Assembly: GCA_003427395.1 (NCBI GenBank)
Contig: BFEA01000149.1
Location: 1,066,098 to 1,130,097, forward strand
Reading direction: 5' to 3'
Source of the DNA: Chara braunii
Taxonomy: Eukaryota; Streptophyta; Charophyceae; Charales; Characeae
DNA length: 64,000 nt
Made by a program: the position numbers and the translations under genes. The notes under the pieces were generated by a model that did no database searches, was not told the origin of the DNA, and worked only from the letters and a program-made list of their open reading frames with translations. Of the stretch, positions 22,041 to 33,845 are shown in pieces (within the stretch, counting starts at the first letter, position 1; each line of letters opens with the position of its first letter).

Positions 22041-22317
22041 CAGGCTACCAAAGTGGTCCGGGAACACTTGCTCAACGGAGCAAAAAACAATTGAAGTAAA
22101 AAAAAAAAAAAACCTTTATTTTTTAAAATTTTTTAATTTTGTAAAAAAATTGGATGACACCCTACAACAAAAGTTGTTCAGTTAAATTTTCTTTATAACA
22201 TAGTAATCTTGAAGATTTTTTATTTTTGGTTTTTTTTACTAAGACCTACTATGGCCTTTGCACGGTAAAGCTGCTCGGGACAACAAATTTTATTTAGGCG
22301 CCCTGACTAGTAACCTG
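22041..22317 (-). mobile_element. core-family element with CAGG termini
   Basis: The left end CAGGCTACCA and the complement of the right end CAGGTTACTAG are similar to the CAGGGTAACCAG end of the hAT element at 15934. The core (22151-22203) on the minus strand contains CTGAACAACTTTTG and AGGGTGTCATCC. Interior A/T runs are as in other members. The flanking 8-mers do not give a clean target duplication. Confidence 0.6.
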
Positions 22318-22319
22318 AA

Positions 22320-23085
22320 TAATGAGTAAATTTCAAAGAGTAGAAAAATCAATACACTATCATTGAGAATGGAAAAAAAGATGCAAGGTTCATCCTTTAA
22401 ATTATTTTTTTAATAAGAATGTTTCATATAATGTTCAGTAAGGGTAAGTTCTAATAAGCGAAAGGTTGAAAAAAGAAATGTAAAAAAAAAATCAAGATAA
22501 AATAATAACACGTTTTTCACATAAAAAGACTATGAACCATAATTTTTTAAACGTAATAGCACAGAGCGATTAATCGTTCTTTCAATGAGAGAGAGATAAA
22601 TAGAAAAATAATGAGAGGAAGAAATAATTTTTTATAGGTGTTTAGAAACGAATAAACGTTTAAAAAACTTTATTTTATATTATATTGAATTCCTTCATAC
22701 AGGGCTGAAACAAAAAATATAAAATATTTATTTATCAAAAACAAAACTGAACTCATGTTTTCGGACTCAAAATGTAAAATTATGAAAGTTTCACGTCGAA
22801 TATTATATATATTTTATTCTACGTTGATTAAAGTTTGTCTTGTCTATGATCGCGCTTTTCATCTTGTCCGTGATATAGCTCCTTTGCCCATAAAATTTGC
22901 ATGTAACTTTATTTTGCATACAGAAAACCTTTACAAATGTATATGAAATAACTAAATTACTCCATTCAAATATTGTGGAATCCTTCACCTCAAAGATCTC
23001 AGCAAAGTGAATGAAGTGGATAAATATAAGAAGGAACCCAAGATTCAAAAAATATAATTTATTTTGCCCACACCTTGGAAATTCT
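22320..23085. other. no gene seen; AT-rich
   Basis: AT-rich DNA with short frames only. No feature is recognised. Confidence 0.5.
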
Positions 23086-23087
23086 CA

Positions 23088-23433
23088 CGCCCGGCCGGTT
23101 CTACCAGGACGGGCACCTGGACGTGACACCCGGGGGGGTCTGATGCCCGGGGTACCCGGGCGTGCAATTTTTTTTTTTTTTTTTTTTTTTTGGTTTTCTG
23201 CGCCCTACCAGAGGACTCCAAATCCGGGCTCATTTTGTTTTTTGCGAGTTGGCAGTCAAGGGGGGGGAGGGGGGTATAAATTGGTTTTGAAGGGGCTAAA
23301 GGGGTCTAAAGGAGGGAACCTTTGTGCGATTCTGTTATTTTCTTTCTTATCTTCGATTCTGTGAGGAATTATAATGTGGCCCTCAGCCAAAAATCGTTTG
23401 TATTTCAATCCTACATAACATTTTTTTTTTTTC

Positions 23434-23464
<31 letters not shown>

Positions 23465-23560
23465 CCGGGCACTAGGACTACCCGGAACCCTGCCCCGGGG
23501 TCATGCCCGACCGGGCACCCGGGCGTGTACCCGGGCAGAAGTTGGGTACCCGGGCGCCCG
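23088..23560 (-). mobile_element. core-family element with CCCGGG-rich ends
   Basis: The left end carries CGCCCGGCCGG, GACGGGCACCTGGACGTG and CCCGGGCGTGC. The right end carries CCCGGGGTCATGCCC, GACCGGGCACCCGGGCGTG and GGGCGCCCGG, ending near CAGCCTAG. Between them are T24-type runs, a block shared with 21025-21442 and the core at 23361-23420 on the minus strand. GCCCACAC (about 23072) and GTTCACAC (about 23576) are a possible decayed 8-bp target duplication. The complement of the right end (CTAGGCTG, then CCGGGCGCCCGGG) resembles the left end of the element at 12535. Confidence 0.65.
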
Positions 23561-23579
23561 GAAAAACAGCCTAGGTTCA

Positions 23580-24940
23580 CACATAATTTTATTTAAGTGT
23601 TAGTGTTTTACTCATATTTCACTTATCCTACCTAACTCATGGTTTTTAATCGACACTGAAATACCTTATATTAAGCCAAATCGACAACTATTCACAACTT
23701 CTCACACAAATTCTCTAAAATAATTAATCACTTTACACCCTAAAATATTATAAACATCCTAAGAACATCACCAGAAAGAGATTGTTAGCTTGCATCGTTG
23801 ATTATGATAATTCAATTTTTATTTTATACTACGTTTTGTACTTCGGTTTAAAAATTTGTCTTTTATATGATGCCATACAAAGTATAACTCGAATCTCTTG
23901 AAAACATAAATTAACCTCATCTACAGTTTTTATGGGTCCGGACGAGGGTGACATCTCGATGCTTGAAAGGAAAAATTAAAATAAATTTTGGCCTTGTGTT
24001 GGGCAGAAAAAAAAAAACACAGAGAACATAGTACATCACAACACCATCAACTACCTTCTTGGCCTATTTACCATTTGTACCTCTACCTCTACTCTTAGAA
24101 GTCACGAACAACTATAGCAGCATCACACCCAAACAATGAGAAGTAATGAGAGCCTCACCGAGGGCATACTGATACAAGAACACACAAAGTATATATGTGC
24201 ACAAAATGAAGTCTAATTCATTTTTATTGTTATGTCTTTGTTTCTCTTTTTATTTTTTTATGATTTTCATGTCGGCGAGCTAGGGAGGACACAACTTCGT
24301 AAGGTCGAAGTCACACTGGCACTATAGAAAATTAATAAGACCTGAATCAGATGGTCACTTCCCCCCCCCCTCTTTTAGCTAGAAGTTGACCACACGCTGT
24401 AACGCCTGCAGTATGGAGATACTCACAAAAGTTTTTCAGTTTCCGTATCCACCCGCTATAAGGGTCAAAGTTTTTTTTTTTTTTTTTAATATGACTGGGA
24501 TGCTATTTTGTTTTGAATGCAACACCTTTCCTTTTTTTTTGGCACGAGAGTACCGAATAAAAAAACAGAACAGGATTCAGGCTCAACAAAACTCAGCACA
24601 AAGTGAAAATCAGGGTCGGCAAAAACAGCCTCAAAAGCAGTGGTGATTTAAAAAAATATTTGCAAGAGTATGAGTCATGTTTTCAAAAGTAGAAAAACAA
24701 AAAATAAATAAGGGAAACAAACAACGTATGCAACAATATAAATCATGTTTTTAAACTACTAGTAGCTCTGAGCCTGTTTTTGCCGCCCTTTAATTTCACT
24801 GCTGTCCAGGTTTGCCGAGTCAGGGTACCACTTCATTTCTTTATGGTACTCTTACAAAAAAACAATTAAATAGATAAATTAAAAAATATTGCGGCCGTGA
24901 AAAAAAAACAAAAACAAAAAAAAAACAAAAACAAAAAAAA
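23580..24940. other. no gene seen; AT-rich with homopolymer runs
   Basis: C10 at 24361-24370, T runs near 24470-24488 and A runs near 24900. Open frames are short and unrecognised. Confidence 0.5.
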
Positions 24941-24944
24941 ATAA

Positions 24945-25390
24945 AAACAAAGCTGTAGCCGTGATTGCAGTTATATACATTTTTGAAATTGGTAGTGCGA
25001 GTGTGCCCTTAGTGAGGGCATCTCAACCCCGTGCTCATGTTATTAGATAAAAAAAAAAATAAAAAAAATTGATCGTGAAAATGGTTGGATACGTTCTTCT
25101 AAATTCCAGTGTAATCAGGGTGACAATTCTCTAAGGAAATACAACTCGACCAGATCAAGGATTCAGATTGTTAGAATAAACAAACGGAAGCAAGGATTCG
25201 ACCGTGAATATGGCTGGATACATCAGTGTTACAATCCTCTGAGGAAACACTGCTAAAGCAAATCACGGAATCCGCCCTGCCTCATTGGCACGGAACTCAT
25301 AACAAACAAACGAGAGAAATAAAAAAGGAAACAATAAGTTTCAAATTGTGACCGTTTTTGCAATAAGATGCATTCTGTAGGGGAAGACAG
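24945..25390 (+). repeat. diverged relatives of the 11.8-12.5 kb alternating repeat
   Basis: Four strings of the form GTGATTGCAGTTATATACATTT, GTGAAAATGGTTGGATACGTTC, GTGAATATGGCTGGATACATC and GTGACCGTTTTTGCAATAAG recur, with A-rich spacers between some. They follow the TGATCGTGGTCAGATACATTC unit of 11840 and 12400. Confidence 0.45.
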
Positions 25391-25399
25391 TGTGCACGA

Positions 25400-26410
25400 C
25401 CTTCTAATTTACCGTGCCCAATATCAGTCCACTACAAAAGTTTTTTTTTTTTCCCTTTTTCCTTTCATGCGCGAGTAAAACAAAACTAAGTTTTATGGGA
25501 CTTGCCGAACCTATGTCCCACCCCCGATTTCTTCGGGGATAGACCAAAACATTGTAATTTTCCAACACTGGCAGAGGTACGAGTGGTATAGAAGTTATCT
25601 TTGACAAGTTGGATAATATATATTTTTCACTTTTCAAAAATTTAATTTCGTTTCATTTACACAAAAACATTTTAACATGCTGAGGGTATAATTTTTCTAC
25701 CCATAAATTTGCCTCTTTACTTCAACTGACATATAAATATACCCATAAATGTGTACAAAAAGAAGTTCAATCAGCCTAATAGAAGTTTGTAAAATCGTTT
25801 ACGATAACTAATTAACGCTAAATAAAAATACGTGTTTGTAAAGATACCTGATTATACCCCAACAATTTGGTTTAGTGTTTGAGGTTTTTCCCACAACTGT
25901 CTGTTTTATAACTCAATTTTTATATTCACACTAACAAGCCATGTGCTAAAGCAAGTCGATGGGTATTTGATTATGATCAAGTCGCATTAAAACACTAGTA
26001 CTTAGCCCATACATCTGTCGTGGGCTATTGTCGTTAATGACTTGCAACTTTCAAGCTTCGGGGGTACCAGACCTTAATGGCTGGAAGCGCCAGCCAAAAC
26101 AAAGTTGAAACGACACCGCAATAGTTCGAAAAAACTTGCTGCACATGAGGTCGGTCAGCTCAACATTGATAATTGGGCCATGGTGGTTTAAATTAGGGTA
26201 TACAATGCTTAATTTAATGCGACTCTATCTAGTGACTAATGAAAGGTTAAATTCCCAATCCAGCAGTCGCACAAAGTTATAACTAGACCGAACAGACCTC
26301 AGATACATAAAGCCTACTACGACTACTGAAATTTGGACCTGTTGTAAGGACCATGCAAAGGTCTAACACAAGTTTCTATACTAGGAACTAATTGGTGTTT
26401 CATTCTCTAT
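25400..26410. other. no gene seen
   Basis: Ordinary AT-rich DNA. No RNA gene or repeat is recognised. Confidence 0.5.
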
Positions 26411-26413
26411 ACC

Positions 26414-26416
<3 letters not shown>

Positions 26417-26456
<40 letters not shown>
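26417..26456. repeat. long poly(T) tract
   Basis: About 40 T in a row. This could be the tail of a minus-strand retrocopy, but no parent sequence is recognisable next to it. Confidence 0.85.
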
Positions 26457-26460
<4 letters not shown>

Positions 26461-26690
26461 GGTGTCAGCCTTGAAATATTATCATGAAACTGATTGGCCC
26501 CTCATAATTCAGGAGTTCCTTTTATCTAGGCCACTCATATTTCATAAGTTCCGTTTATCTAGTTCCATTTGCATTCAAAATCAGGAGTTCCATTTATTTC
26601 AACACTTTGTGGGTGTCCCGAGTTAGGCCCATCTGTTCCCACAAGACTCACCTTGAACGGTGGCGTTCGGTCACAACAGATTATCAAACG

Positions 26691-26735
26691 CCTTGAACGG
26701 CCTTGAACGGCCTTGAACGACCTTGAACGGGGGGG

Positions 26736-26808
<73 letters not shown>
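26691..26808. repeat. 10-bp tandem repeat CCTTGAACGG followed by (GA)n
   Basis: Four tandem units CCTTGAACGG/A (26691-26730) lead into G9 and a (GA)n tract to 26808. A lone unit lies at 26651. RERERE and SLSLSL peptides from this block are not genes. Confidence 0.9.
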
Positions 26809-26812
<4 letters not shown>

Positions 26813-26911
26813 CACAACGATTGCCTTTGCCCTCCGTGCACCATGACAACTCTCTCTCTATCAAAATGGCAGCGCGAGAGTTGTTGTCATTTCCAACTAT
26901 CTGTGCGTTGT

Positions 26912-28200
26912 CGCGCACGGCGGTCCTACACCCAGACGCAAAGTAATTTTTGTGTCGGACCTCACGGTCGTGTCACGCAGGAGTCTTTTTGTTACGCTTA
27001 ACAAAACACCACTCCGACCGTGCGCGCGTGTTATACCTTTCGCGACTCCCTACGACAGGTTAGGGATCCTACGAGGTACAACATTACCTTCACCTGTGGG
27101 AGCTGTCACCATCCCTTAGGTGGGCGTATCCCTGTTGAGCTACTGACCCACGTGTGAAGGCTTTTACATGCAATCGCAGAGGTAGGCGAACCGAGGGCGT
27201 TTTCTCGATCCATACTCGCGGTAGAATGCATTAAGACTGTTGTGCCCCGAGGTGCTAACTCCCCGGACCGACTATCTAATCAGGTCGACTTTCTCGGACA
27301 GTCTTCCACGCTTAGCTGACTATGACAATGACTCTATGTTTACTTTATTCACCATATGAGAAGGCCAGAGCCAAGCCCCTAGACAAATGACTTTCTAAAC
27401 TCCCACCAACTATGATCTCTCTCACAGATATATCTATAAGTATGTATGTAAGTCAGGGGAGCTGAATGAGCGGTGGACCTCACTTTCACAATTGCTGTGT
27501 CCCTTGTCCGGATTTCTCAGACGATCCCAAATTCAGAAGACAGCACAAATGTCCAACATCTATGCAGATGCAAGAATCACATACACACATACAAATGCAG
27601 ACACAGAATGCGCTACAAGCGTCAACGTTTAACCCATTCATAGCAAGTACCTTACGCCCGCCAAAACCTTGAATACAACATTCCTTCCTACCTGACTCCT
27701 TTTACCCCAACCCTTCACATTTTTCAAAGACCTCTGAGTGTGATTTTGACAATTTTAGGCATAGATACAGGGGGAAGATTTAATCTGTTTCCTTCTTAGG
27801 TCTTGTCTTAGGTGTGGGTATCGAGCCATGTGGAAGTTGAGTCGGAATTCTACCGACCTGTTATCCAGAGATAACATAATATGCAGTTTCTTACGGATTT
27901 CTTCCGTAGTCCTCTCAAAGAGTGATGAACCTGTGGACACAACATGGTCCGAAAGAATCTCAAGGTCCTCTTTTTGGGTCCTAAAAGATCCCTTCTAGAC
28001 TTGTGACCCAAAGTTTTGTGCATGTCGTCGACCTACGGCCCAATTTCTACCCTGATCTAACTGTCAGTCCGCTGCCCAGTTGGTCCAGGCGACGAACAAG
28101 CTCATTCATCGTCCCTTCGTCCCTGCGGTTCTACTTAGCTTCCTTCTTTTTATGAGCCCCATGTCCCTAGCCACCACAAGCAATACCATTCATTCAATTC
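26912..28200 (+). mobile_element. LTR-like dispersed repeat, copy 1
   Basis: The segment is collinear over more than 1 kb with 62178-63300. Shared anchors are TGTCGGACCTCAC, CTCGCGACTC, GTTGAGCTACTGACCCA, TGAAGGCTTTTA-ATGCAAT, GAGGGCGTTTTCTCGA, GTCTTCCAC, GCAGACACAGAATG, CAAAACCTTGAATA, GGTATGGGTATC, GCCATGTG-AAGTTGAGTCGGA and CTACCGAC-TGTTATC. It starts with or near TG and has no coding frame, so an LTR or non-coding element end is plausible. No primer binding site, polypurine tract or target duplication is identified. Confidence 0.6.
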
Positions 28201-28469
28201 AGAAAGGGATCATGTGATAGAGCTCAACTCAGAATTTCCAAGGGTGGTAAGCCTCTGTGAGTCAAGAACTCAATCTACCGTCTCGGTAGAATCGGAGATA
28301 GTTAGTTAGGACTGAACGATGCAGATCGCGGAGAAAGTTAGCGGTGGTATGACAGACCATTCAGGATTTATCCACTTGTTACTGGAGCCTGTTTGACAAG
28401 GACAACCTTGTGGGTCTAGGCCCCTTGTGTGCTGAAGCACACTTAATGGCAGACTTAACCCATGACTGG

Positions 28470-29590
28470 TTACTGATAAGGCAGATTCCTTGCGACACCT
28501 TGCTACTTTTATCATTGGCTAGTCACTGATAAGGCAGGTTCATCTGCTACTCTTAACACTGAATAGACATCGATAAGGCAGGTCACCCGGAACCTTGCTA
28601 CTCTTATCACTGACAGAGTGCTATGATGATTACTGGATAAGGCATGTGTTTTTGAAACCTCGCTACTCTTATATCAGACTAGTCACTTATAAGGCAGGGT
28701 TTCCCTGCTACTCTTATCACTGGCTAAACCTCAATAAGGCGGGTGTCCAAGGAACCCTGCTACTTTTACTACTGAATGAATGTGAGGCTGGTCACTGATA
28801 AGGCAGGTGTCCTTGAAACCTCGCAACTCTTATATCAGACTAGTCACTGATAAGACAGACTTTCCCTGCTACTCTTATCACTGGCTAGACCTCAATAAGG
28901 CGGGTGTCCAAGGAACCCTGCTACTCTTATCACTAGAAGAATGTTAGATCGGTCAATGATAAGGCAGGTGTCCTCGAAACCTTGCTACTCTTATATCAGA
29001 CCAGTCACTGATAAGGCAGGCTTCCCCTGGTACTCTTATCACTGGCTAGCCATCAATAAGGCGGGTGTCCAAGGAACCTTGCTACTCTTACCACTGAAAG
29101 AATGTTAGATTGGTCAATGATAAGGCATGTGTCTTTGAAACCTTGCTACTCTTATATCAAATCAGTCACTGATAAGGCAGGCTTTCCCTGCTACTCTTAT
29201 CACTGGTTAGCCATCAATAAGGCGGGTGTCAAAGGAACCCTGCAACTCTTACCATTGAAAGAATGTTAGATTGGTCAATGATAAGGCAGGTGTCCTTGAA
29301 ACCTCGCTACTCTTATGTCAGACTAGTCATTGATAAGGCAGGTTTCCCCTGCTACTCTTATCATTGGCTAGCCATCAATAAGGCGGGTGTCCAAGGAACC
29401 CTGCTACTTTTATCACTGACTCAGCGTAAGGCTCATCGGTGGTAAGGCAGGACCTTTCCATGAAGCCTCGCTACTCTTATCACTGGCTAGTCGTTGATAA
29501 GGCAGGTTTTATAGACCCTGCTACTCTTATCATGCGACCTGTCACTGATAAGGCAGGCTTCATGCGACCCAGCTATTCTTACCCCTACAC
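28470..29590. repeat. hairpin-monomer array with 161-bp higher-order repeat
   Basis: About 20 short monomers of the form GATAAGGCAGG...CCTGCTACTCTTATC run in tandem. They are organised as triplets of about 53, 45 and 63 bp. Landmark GATAAG sites at 28636, 28797, 28958, 29119, 29280 and 29441 (GGTAAG) are spaced exactly 161 bp five times. Both edges decay into irregular monomers. GATAAG pairs with CTTATC, and GCAGG with CCTGC around a 4-nt bulge, so each monomer can form a hairpin. The period is not a multiple of three, which excludes a coding repeat. The array also supplies dozens of GATA-type sites on both strands. Confidence 0.93.
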
Positions 29591-29599
29591 AAGTCTTAT

Positions 29600-30370
29600 T
29601 GACGGATCAAGTTATTGTCTTTGATGTCACTCGAGCCTTGAACCGTTCTCAGTTTTGAGGATTTATACTGGATCAGATGCGTGATGAGGATCGATCGGTG
29701 TGATCCATGATAGTTGATCATAACAAGCCCAAATCAACGGATAGACATCATCGTTTAGGCGGTGTATAGAGAGAAATGATTATGAGAAGTCGATCCCTTG
29801 CATCCACATTTCCAAGAAACGCCCACATAGCAAGATTGCTGTACCCAGAAGCAATCAGTCACATTTAGCCAGACATTTCGCCCAATCAGCCCTTCTTTAC
29901 CTGCACTTTTTACAATCCAAGACTTATGTTCACCCTTTAACCCTTGAAGAATTACTGATTCTGAATTCCTTGCCCTTATGAGCACCACTATGAATAATGA
30001 CCTATATGTCTTAAAACAACAACTGGGTCGAAGTAGCGTACCTTGTTGTTCCCTACCTCCAGAGTTCCACTTGAACTCCGCCAGAGCTCCCGCAATCGCC
30101 CTGTCATAAGTCATATATATAACTCATGTAACTGATTGCTGGCCCCTTAGATTTAACTGAGGCCGTGATTAAATCAACGAGAAACCTTTCATAAAACAAT
30201 AAGGTCAAGGAGGCAGGCATCTGGGAGGATCACACAAAGACAAGTACGGAGGAGGACGGAGGAGGTGGGCACCATCACAAGTGATAGCGTCTCCCTCCTC
30301 TCCAATGCTCCATACTCTTCTTCATCTCCGACTTTGTATTGATGTCTCATGTCAGCTATGGCAACTAACA
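29600..30370. other. no gene seen
   Basis: Ordinary DNA. A 119-codon minus-strand frame at 29755-30114 has no recognisable domain. Confidence 0.45.
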
Positions 30371-30375
30371 GAGGT

Positions 30376-30502
30376 AGCGGAAAAAATCAAGCAATAAAAT
30401 AATAGAAAAATAATAAAATAATAAAAATAATAATAATAACGAAACAAATAATAATCATAATAACAATAATAAAATAATAATAGTAGTAGTAATAATAAGG
30501 GT
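30376..30502. repeat. (TAA)n-type irregular microsatellite
   Basis: Mixed TAA/TAATAATAG repeats. Similar tracts lie at 33176-33215, 34316-34402 and 34765-34845, all inside the same 5-kb neighbourhood. Confidence 0.9.
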
Positions 30503-30859
30503 ATGGGCGTGATCGATATACAGAGGACTGCGTTGTGAGTTCTCACAAATGTCTTAGTAGTCGTGTACAATCGCCGAGTATCCAGCAAAATAGAGCAATA
30601 CGCATGAAGTAATGAGCCAATGCTCAAGTCCTCAGGCCTACACCAACTCGGTATCCATGGTCGCTCTTCTACGTCCGGCGCCCAGTGCCCAATTTATATT
30701 ACTTGCCTACCCTCCTACAGCCGCACTCACGTAACAGACTCACTTCGACTGTGAAATCCAATGTATATGACATCACAACCAGTGCAGGCTGCGAGTGTAT
30801 GTCGGGTACGTTTTCTCTTCCCTCTTTCTCTATTTCTCTCTTTCTATCTGTCTCACTCT

Positions 30860-31275
30860 CGACGTGTATGTGTCACTGTGTCACTGTGCATTGTGCGTCT
30901 TTGCTGTCTGTGTACACGCAACTGTCTGTGTGTGTCACAACACCCGTGTGTGTCATTGTATATGCGCCTGCTATTGTGACTGCGTGTGTCACAACCTGTA
31001 TCTTGCTGTGTATGCTACAACCTCTGTCACACTGGGTATATCACAACATGTATCTTACTGTGCATGCCACAGTCTGTGTCACACTGTGTATGTCACTATG
31101 TCTGTATGAGTGTCACGGTGTATTCTGTGTCACCATGTATTGTTGTTTGTGCATCCATGTGTCACCGTGTCTGTTTTTCATTGCATGTCCGTCCGTGTGT
31201 TGTCACTGTGTATGTGTCACATTGTGACTATCACCACGTATGCGTCACTGCGTATTTGTGTGACATGGCGCATGT
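30860..31275. repeat. degenerate TGTCACTGTGTATG minisatellite
   Basis: Words such as TGTGTCACTGTG, TGTGTCACAACA and ATGTCACTATGTC recur every 10-20 bp. A shorter relative lies at 31953-32025. A cysteine-rich 180-codon frame over this stretch is a repeat product. Confidence 0.75.
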
Positions 31276-31597
31276 CGCATACCGTAATGGTGCAGACCAG
31301 AACAAGAACCGACCTTTCTTACATGGTACAGGGTAGCGCAGCGGAAGGCTAAAATACCAATGATCAGACCAATCAATATCGCAATGCAGATCGAGCATTC
31401 ATTATCATCGTTGCAGGGTGTGAAGGGACCTGGCGCTCACACAGGAGGGATGCGCCATTCCCCAAACATACACAGACGAGGAGGAGGGCGATCAGACGAA
31501 TAAGAGGTATGGAGCCACAAGTAACTTTCCCCGTCTGTTAGTCTGTCCATCTGTCTGTCTGTCTGTTTGTCCGTCCTTTTATCAAAGCGCAGCAGAG

Positions 31598-31733
31598 CAG
31601 TAAGGCAACACGATTTGTCACAATGTGCAGCACGCGGAGACCACAACATGGGACACAACAGGCAGGGCGTGTATCCCAATGAGTTGGGCGGATGACAGGC
31701 CCATCCTCACGACGCCATCGGTCGATGCATCAC
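31598..31733. pseudogene. triplicated exon-like block Y, copy 1 of 3
   Basis: The plus-strand frame reads TICHNVQHAETTTWD..., and aligns without gaps to copies at 32535-32640 (KIHHDMQHSEITAWG...) and 34160-34310 (VIHHDMRHIGTTAWG...). Copies 1 and 3 continue with a shared MS-AD--P-LTTP pattern. The minus strand is also open in copies 1 and 3 (PMLWS----AA), but has a stop in copy 2, so the coding strand is not settled. I do not recognise the family. It lies amid microsatellites and splice-like sites, so it may be remains of a tandemly duplicated split gene. Confidence 0.4.
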
Positions 31734-32429
31734 ACGTCCCCAACCTTCTTCCCATGATATATTCCACTGATGGACAAGGACACACCGTATTGCACAGAGT
31801 TAGCATACCCCTGAGAGACGGAAGTGGTCCCCACTTTACTCACACCTGCCCTGCAATGCTAGCAGACTGTCGGTCCAAACCCCTGATGAGAACATGGTTA
31901 GGTCTAAGAACCCAGTTTGTCAATGCCATAAAACCCACCCCACATACTCATTTAGTGTGTGTTTCTGTGTGTCACCCGTGCAAGTGTCACGGTGCCTGTG
32001 TATGTCTGTTGTGTTTGTGCATGTTTCATTGTGCCCAAAGACCCACATGGTCGCAGGCTGAAAACTCTGCATTTCCCTGAGGAATGCTGTCCTGTCGACC
32101 TGTTGGCTGAGAATCTCAATCTCAGTTTGTTCACTAGTGTTCGTATCTGATCAGCCAACGTTGTAGGTATGTCATGCTTGCGTGTTTTCACTCTCTCTTT
32201 CTCTCTCTCTCACACATATACACGCACACACACGCACCCGAATACCGATCAGCGGAGATGGTAATTCTCTTATACTGGTTGCAGAAGCAAACTCTAGCTA
32301 TGTCGCCCAGGTGAGTCATACCAGTCTCCATCTCCTTCTCTCACACATACACACGCACACGCACGCACATAAACAGACACACGTACATCTACACACAACT
32401 GTAGAAGTGTATGCTTTCCTTGTTCTTAC

Positions 32430-32832
32430 AGCAGATTCCTTTGATTTTACTTATCATGTGGACGAGAGTGCCGTGAAGACTGTCCTAGGATTGAAGACTT
32501 ACCTGCTCTCGCTCCCTCTTCGCTGCGCTACAAGATCCATCACGATATGCAGCATTCTGAGATCACGGCATGGGGAGCACGACAGGTATGCATTCAGCAT
32601 GTCAGGTGGATGACAGATCCAACCCCGCGACGTCGGTAGTACGCCTGTATCGAGTTGTCTGTGCAAACCCATGTAGTCAACGGTACCGGTCCCAGTCAGT
32701 CCTAGTCCAGTCAAGCAAGTACCATATGGGACTGTGTGCACCATGGGCCGGTGGAAAGAGGCAGACCAACGAGTTACAGAAGTACAAATTAAGAGCCAGC
32801 TTCCAACCATTCATTGATCACTGCTTGAGGTA
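32430..32832 (+). pseudogene. exon-like block Y copy 2 with a following open segment
   Basis: A plus-strand frame runs CREDCPRIEDLPALAPSS, then LRYKIHHDMQHSEITAWGAR, to CAG|GTATGC, a plausible donor. A second open segment from GTCAG|GTGGATGAC (about 32606) reads VDDRSNPATSVVRLYRVVC and continues to FQPFIDHCLR near GAG|GTAGGC (32829). Its VDDRSNPATS start resembles the ADDRPILTTPS that follows copy 1. No known domain is recognised. The exon model is inference. Confidence 0.35.
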
Positions 32833-33178
32833 GGCGGACGCACTGTCTGAGTGTCCTGTGCAAGGTGGCGTGCAGATGCCCGTAGTTGAAGTGGGTCGTG
32901 ACAGAGATAGAGCGCCCTAGTTAGTGTTAGTAGAAGTGTGTGTGTGAGAGTGTAAGAACCAGTGTGTACAAGTGTGGGATATCCAGGGTGACCCCTTTGT
33001 GTGTGCGATCAGAGAGTTGTGTGGGCGCTTTGTCATCATACCCAATGAAATGAACTTGTACCTGAACTGTGCTCTCGGCTACCACATCTCTGAGTTTTGA
33101 GTGGGCGATTGTCGCCAGTTTGCTGTGTATTTGTTTGCATAGAAATGTGAATGAAAGGGAGTCTGATTTCACTAATAA

Positions 33179-33214
<36 letters not shown>

Positions 33215-33659
33215 CATAGAAACAAAAAAATGCAAAAGAAATGAATGAAGGCGAATCAGCATCATACATGTGTGATCAGATAGTCGTAACCTCGAACCAG
33301 CAACAGAATGGTATCACGATTCTCGCCAAACAGAAGCACGACAAAGCTCACAGTCGACAATGCTGGTATAGTCTAATCATCATCAGCCCAGAACCAATGT
33401 CGATTCCTATCTGGGGTCGTTGCCCAGACCACAACTGTCAGATCCTATCTACCTTATACTACATTGCCAAAGGTGACAACAATAGTCCTTCCGAAGTACA
33501 AGCAGACTGCGGCCAATGCCGCCCGCTTCCAACACCAGGTATGTCTCTCAGTCCACTCACAACCTCGATCCCAACACACAGATGCCACGTATACCCGATG
33601 CCATCACGCCTCCCTTCCTTCCCTCTCTCTCATTCTTCCTTTCACACTCTCTCTCTTCG

Positions 33660-33752
33660 TGTATCAGGTACTAACCTTTGAAGGTGGCGTCTTGACGCAG
33701 GTACCTCGAAGACGAAGATGGAGCTATGGAACCACAAGTAAGTCTCCCTTTC

Positions 33753-33845
<93 letters not shown>

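Noticed and set aside
28470-29590. CRISPR-like regular array
   Set aside because: There are no constant repeats with unique spacers. All parts of the unit repeat, the genome is eukaryotic, and no cas-like genes are present.
30685-31227. 180-codon cysteine-rich frame
   Set aside because: It is produced by the TGTCACTGTGTATG minisatellite. Neighbouring frames show the same periodic composition.
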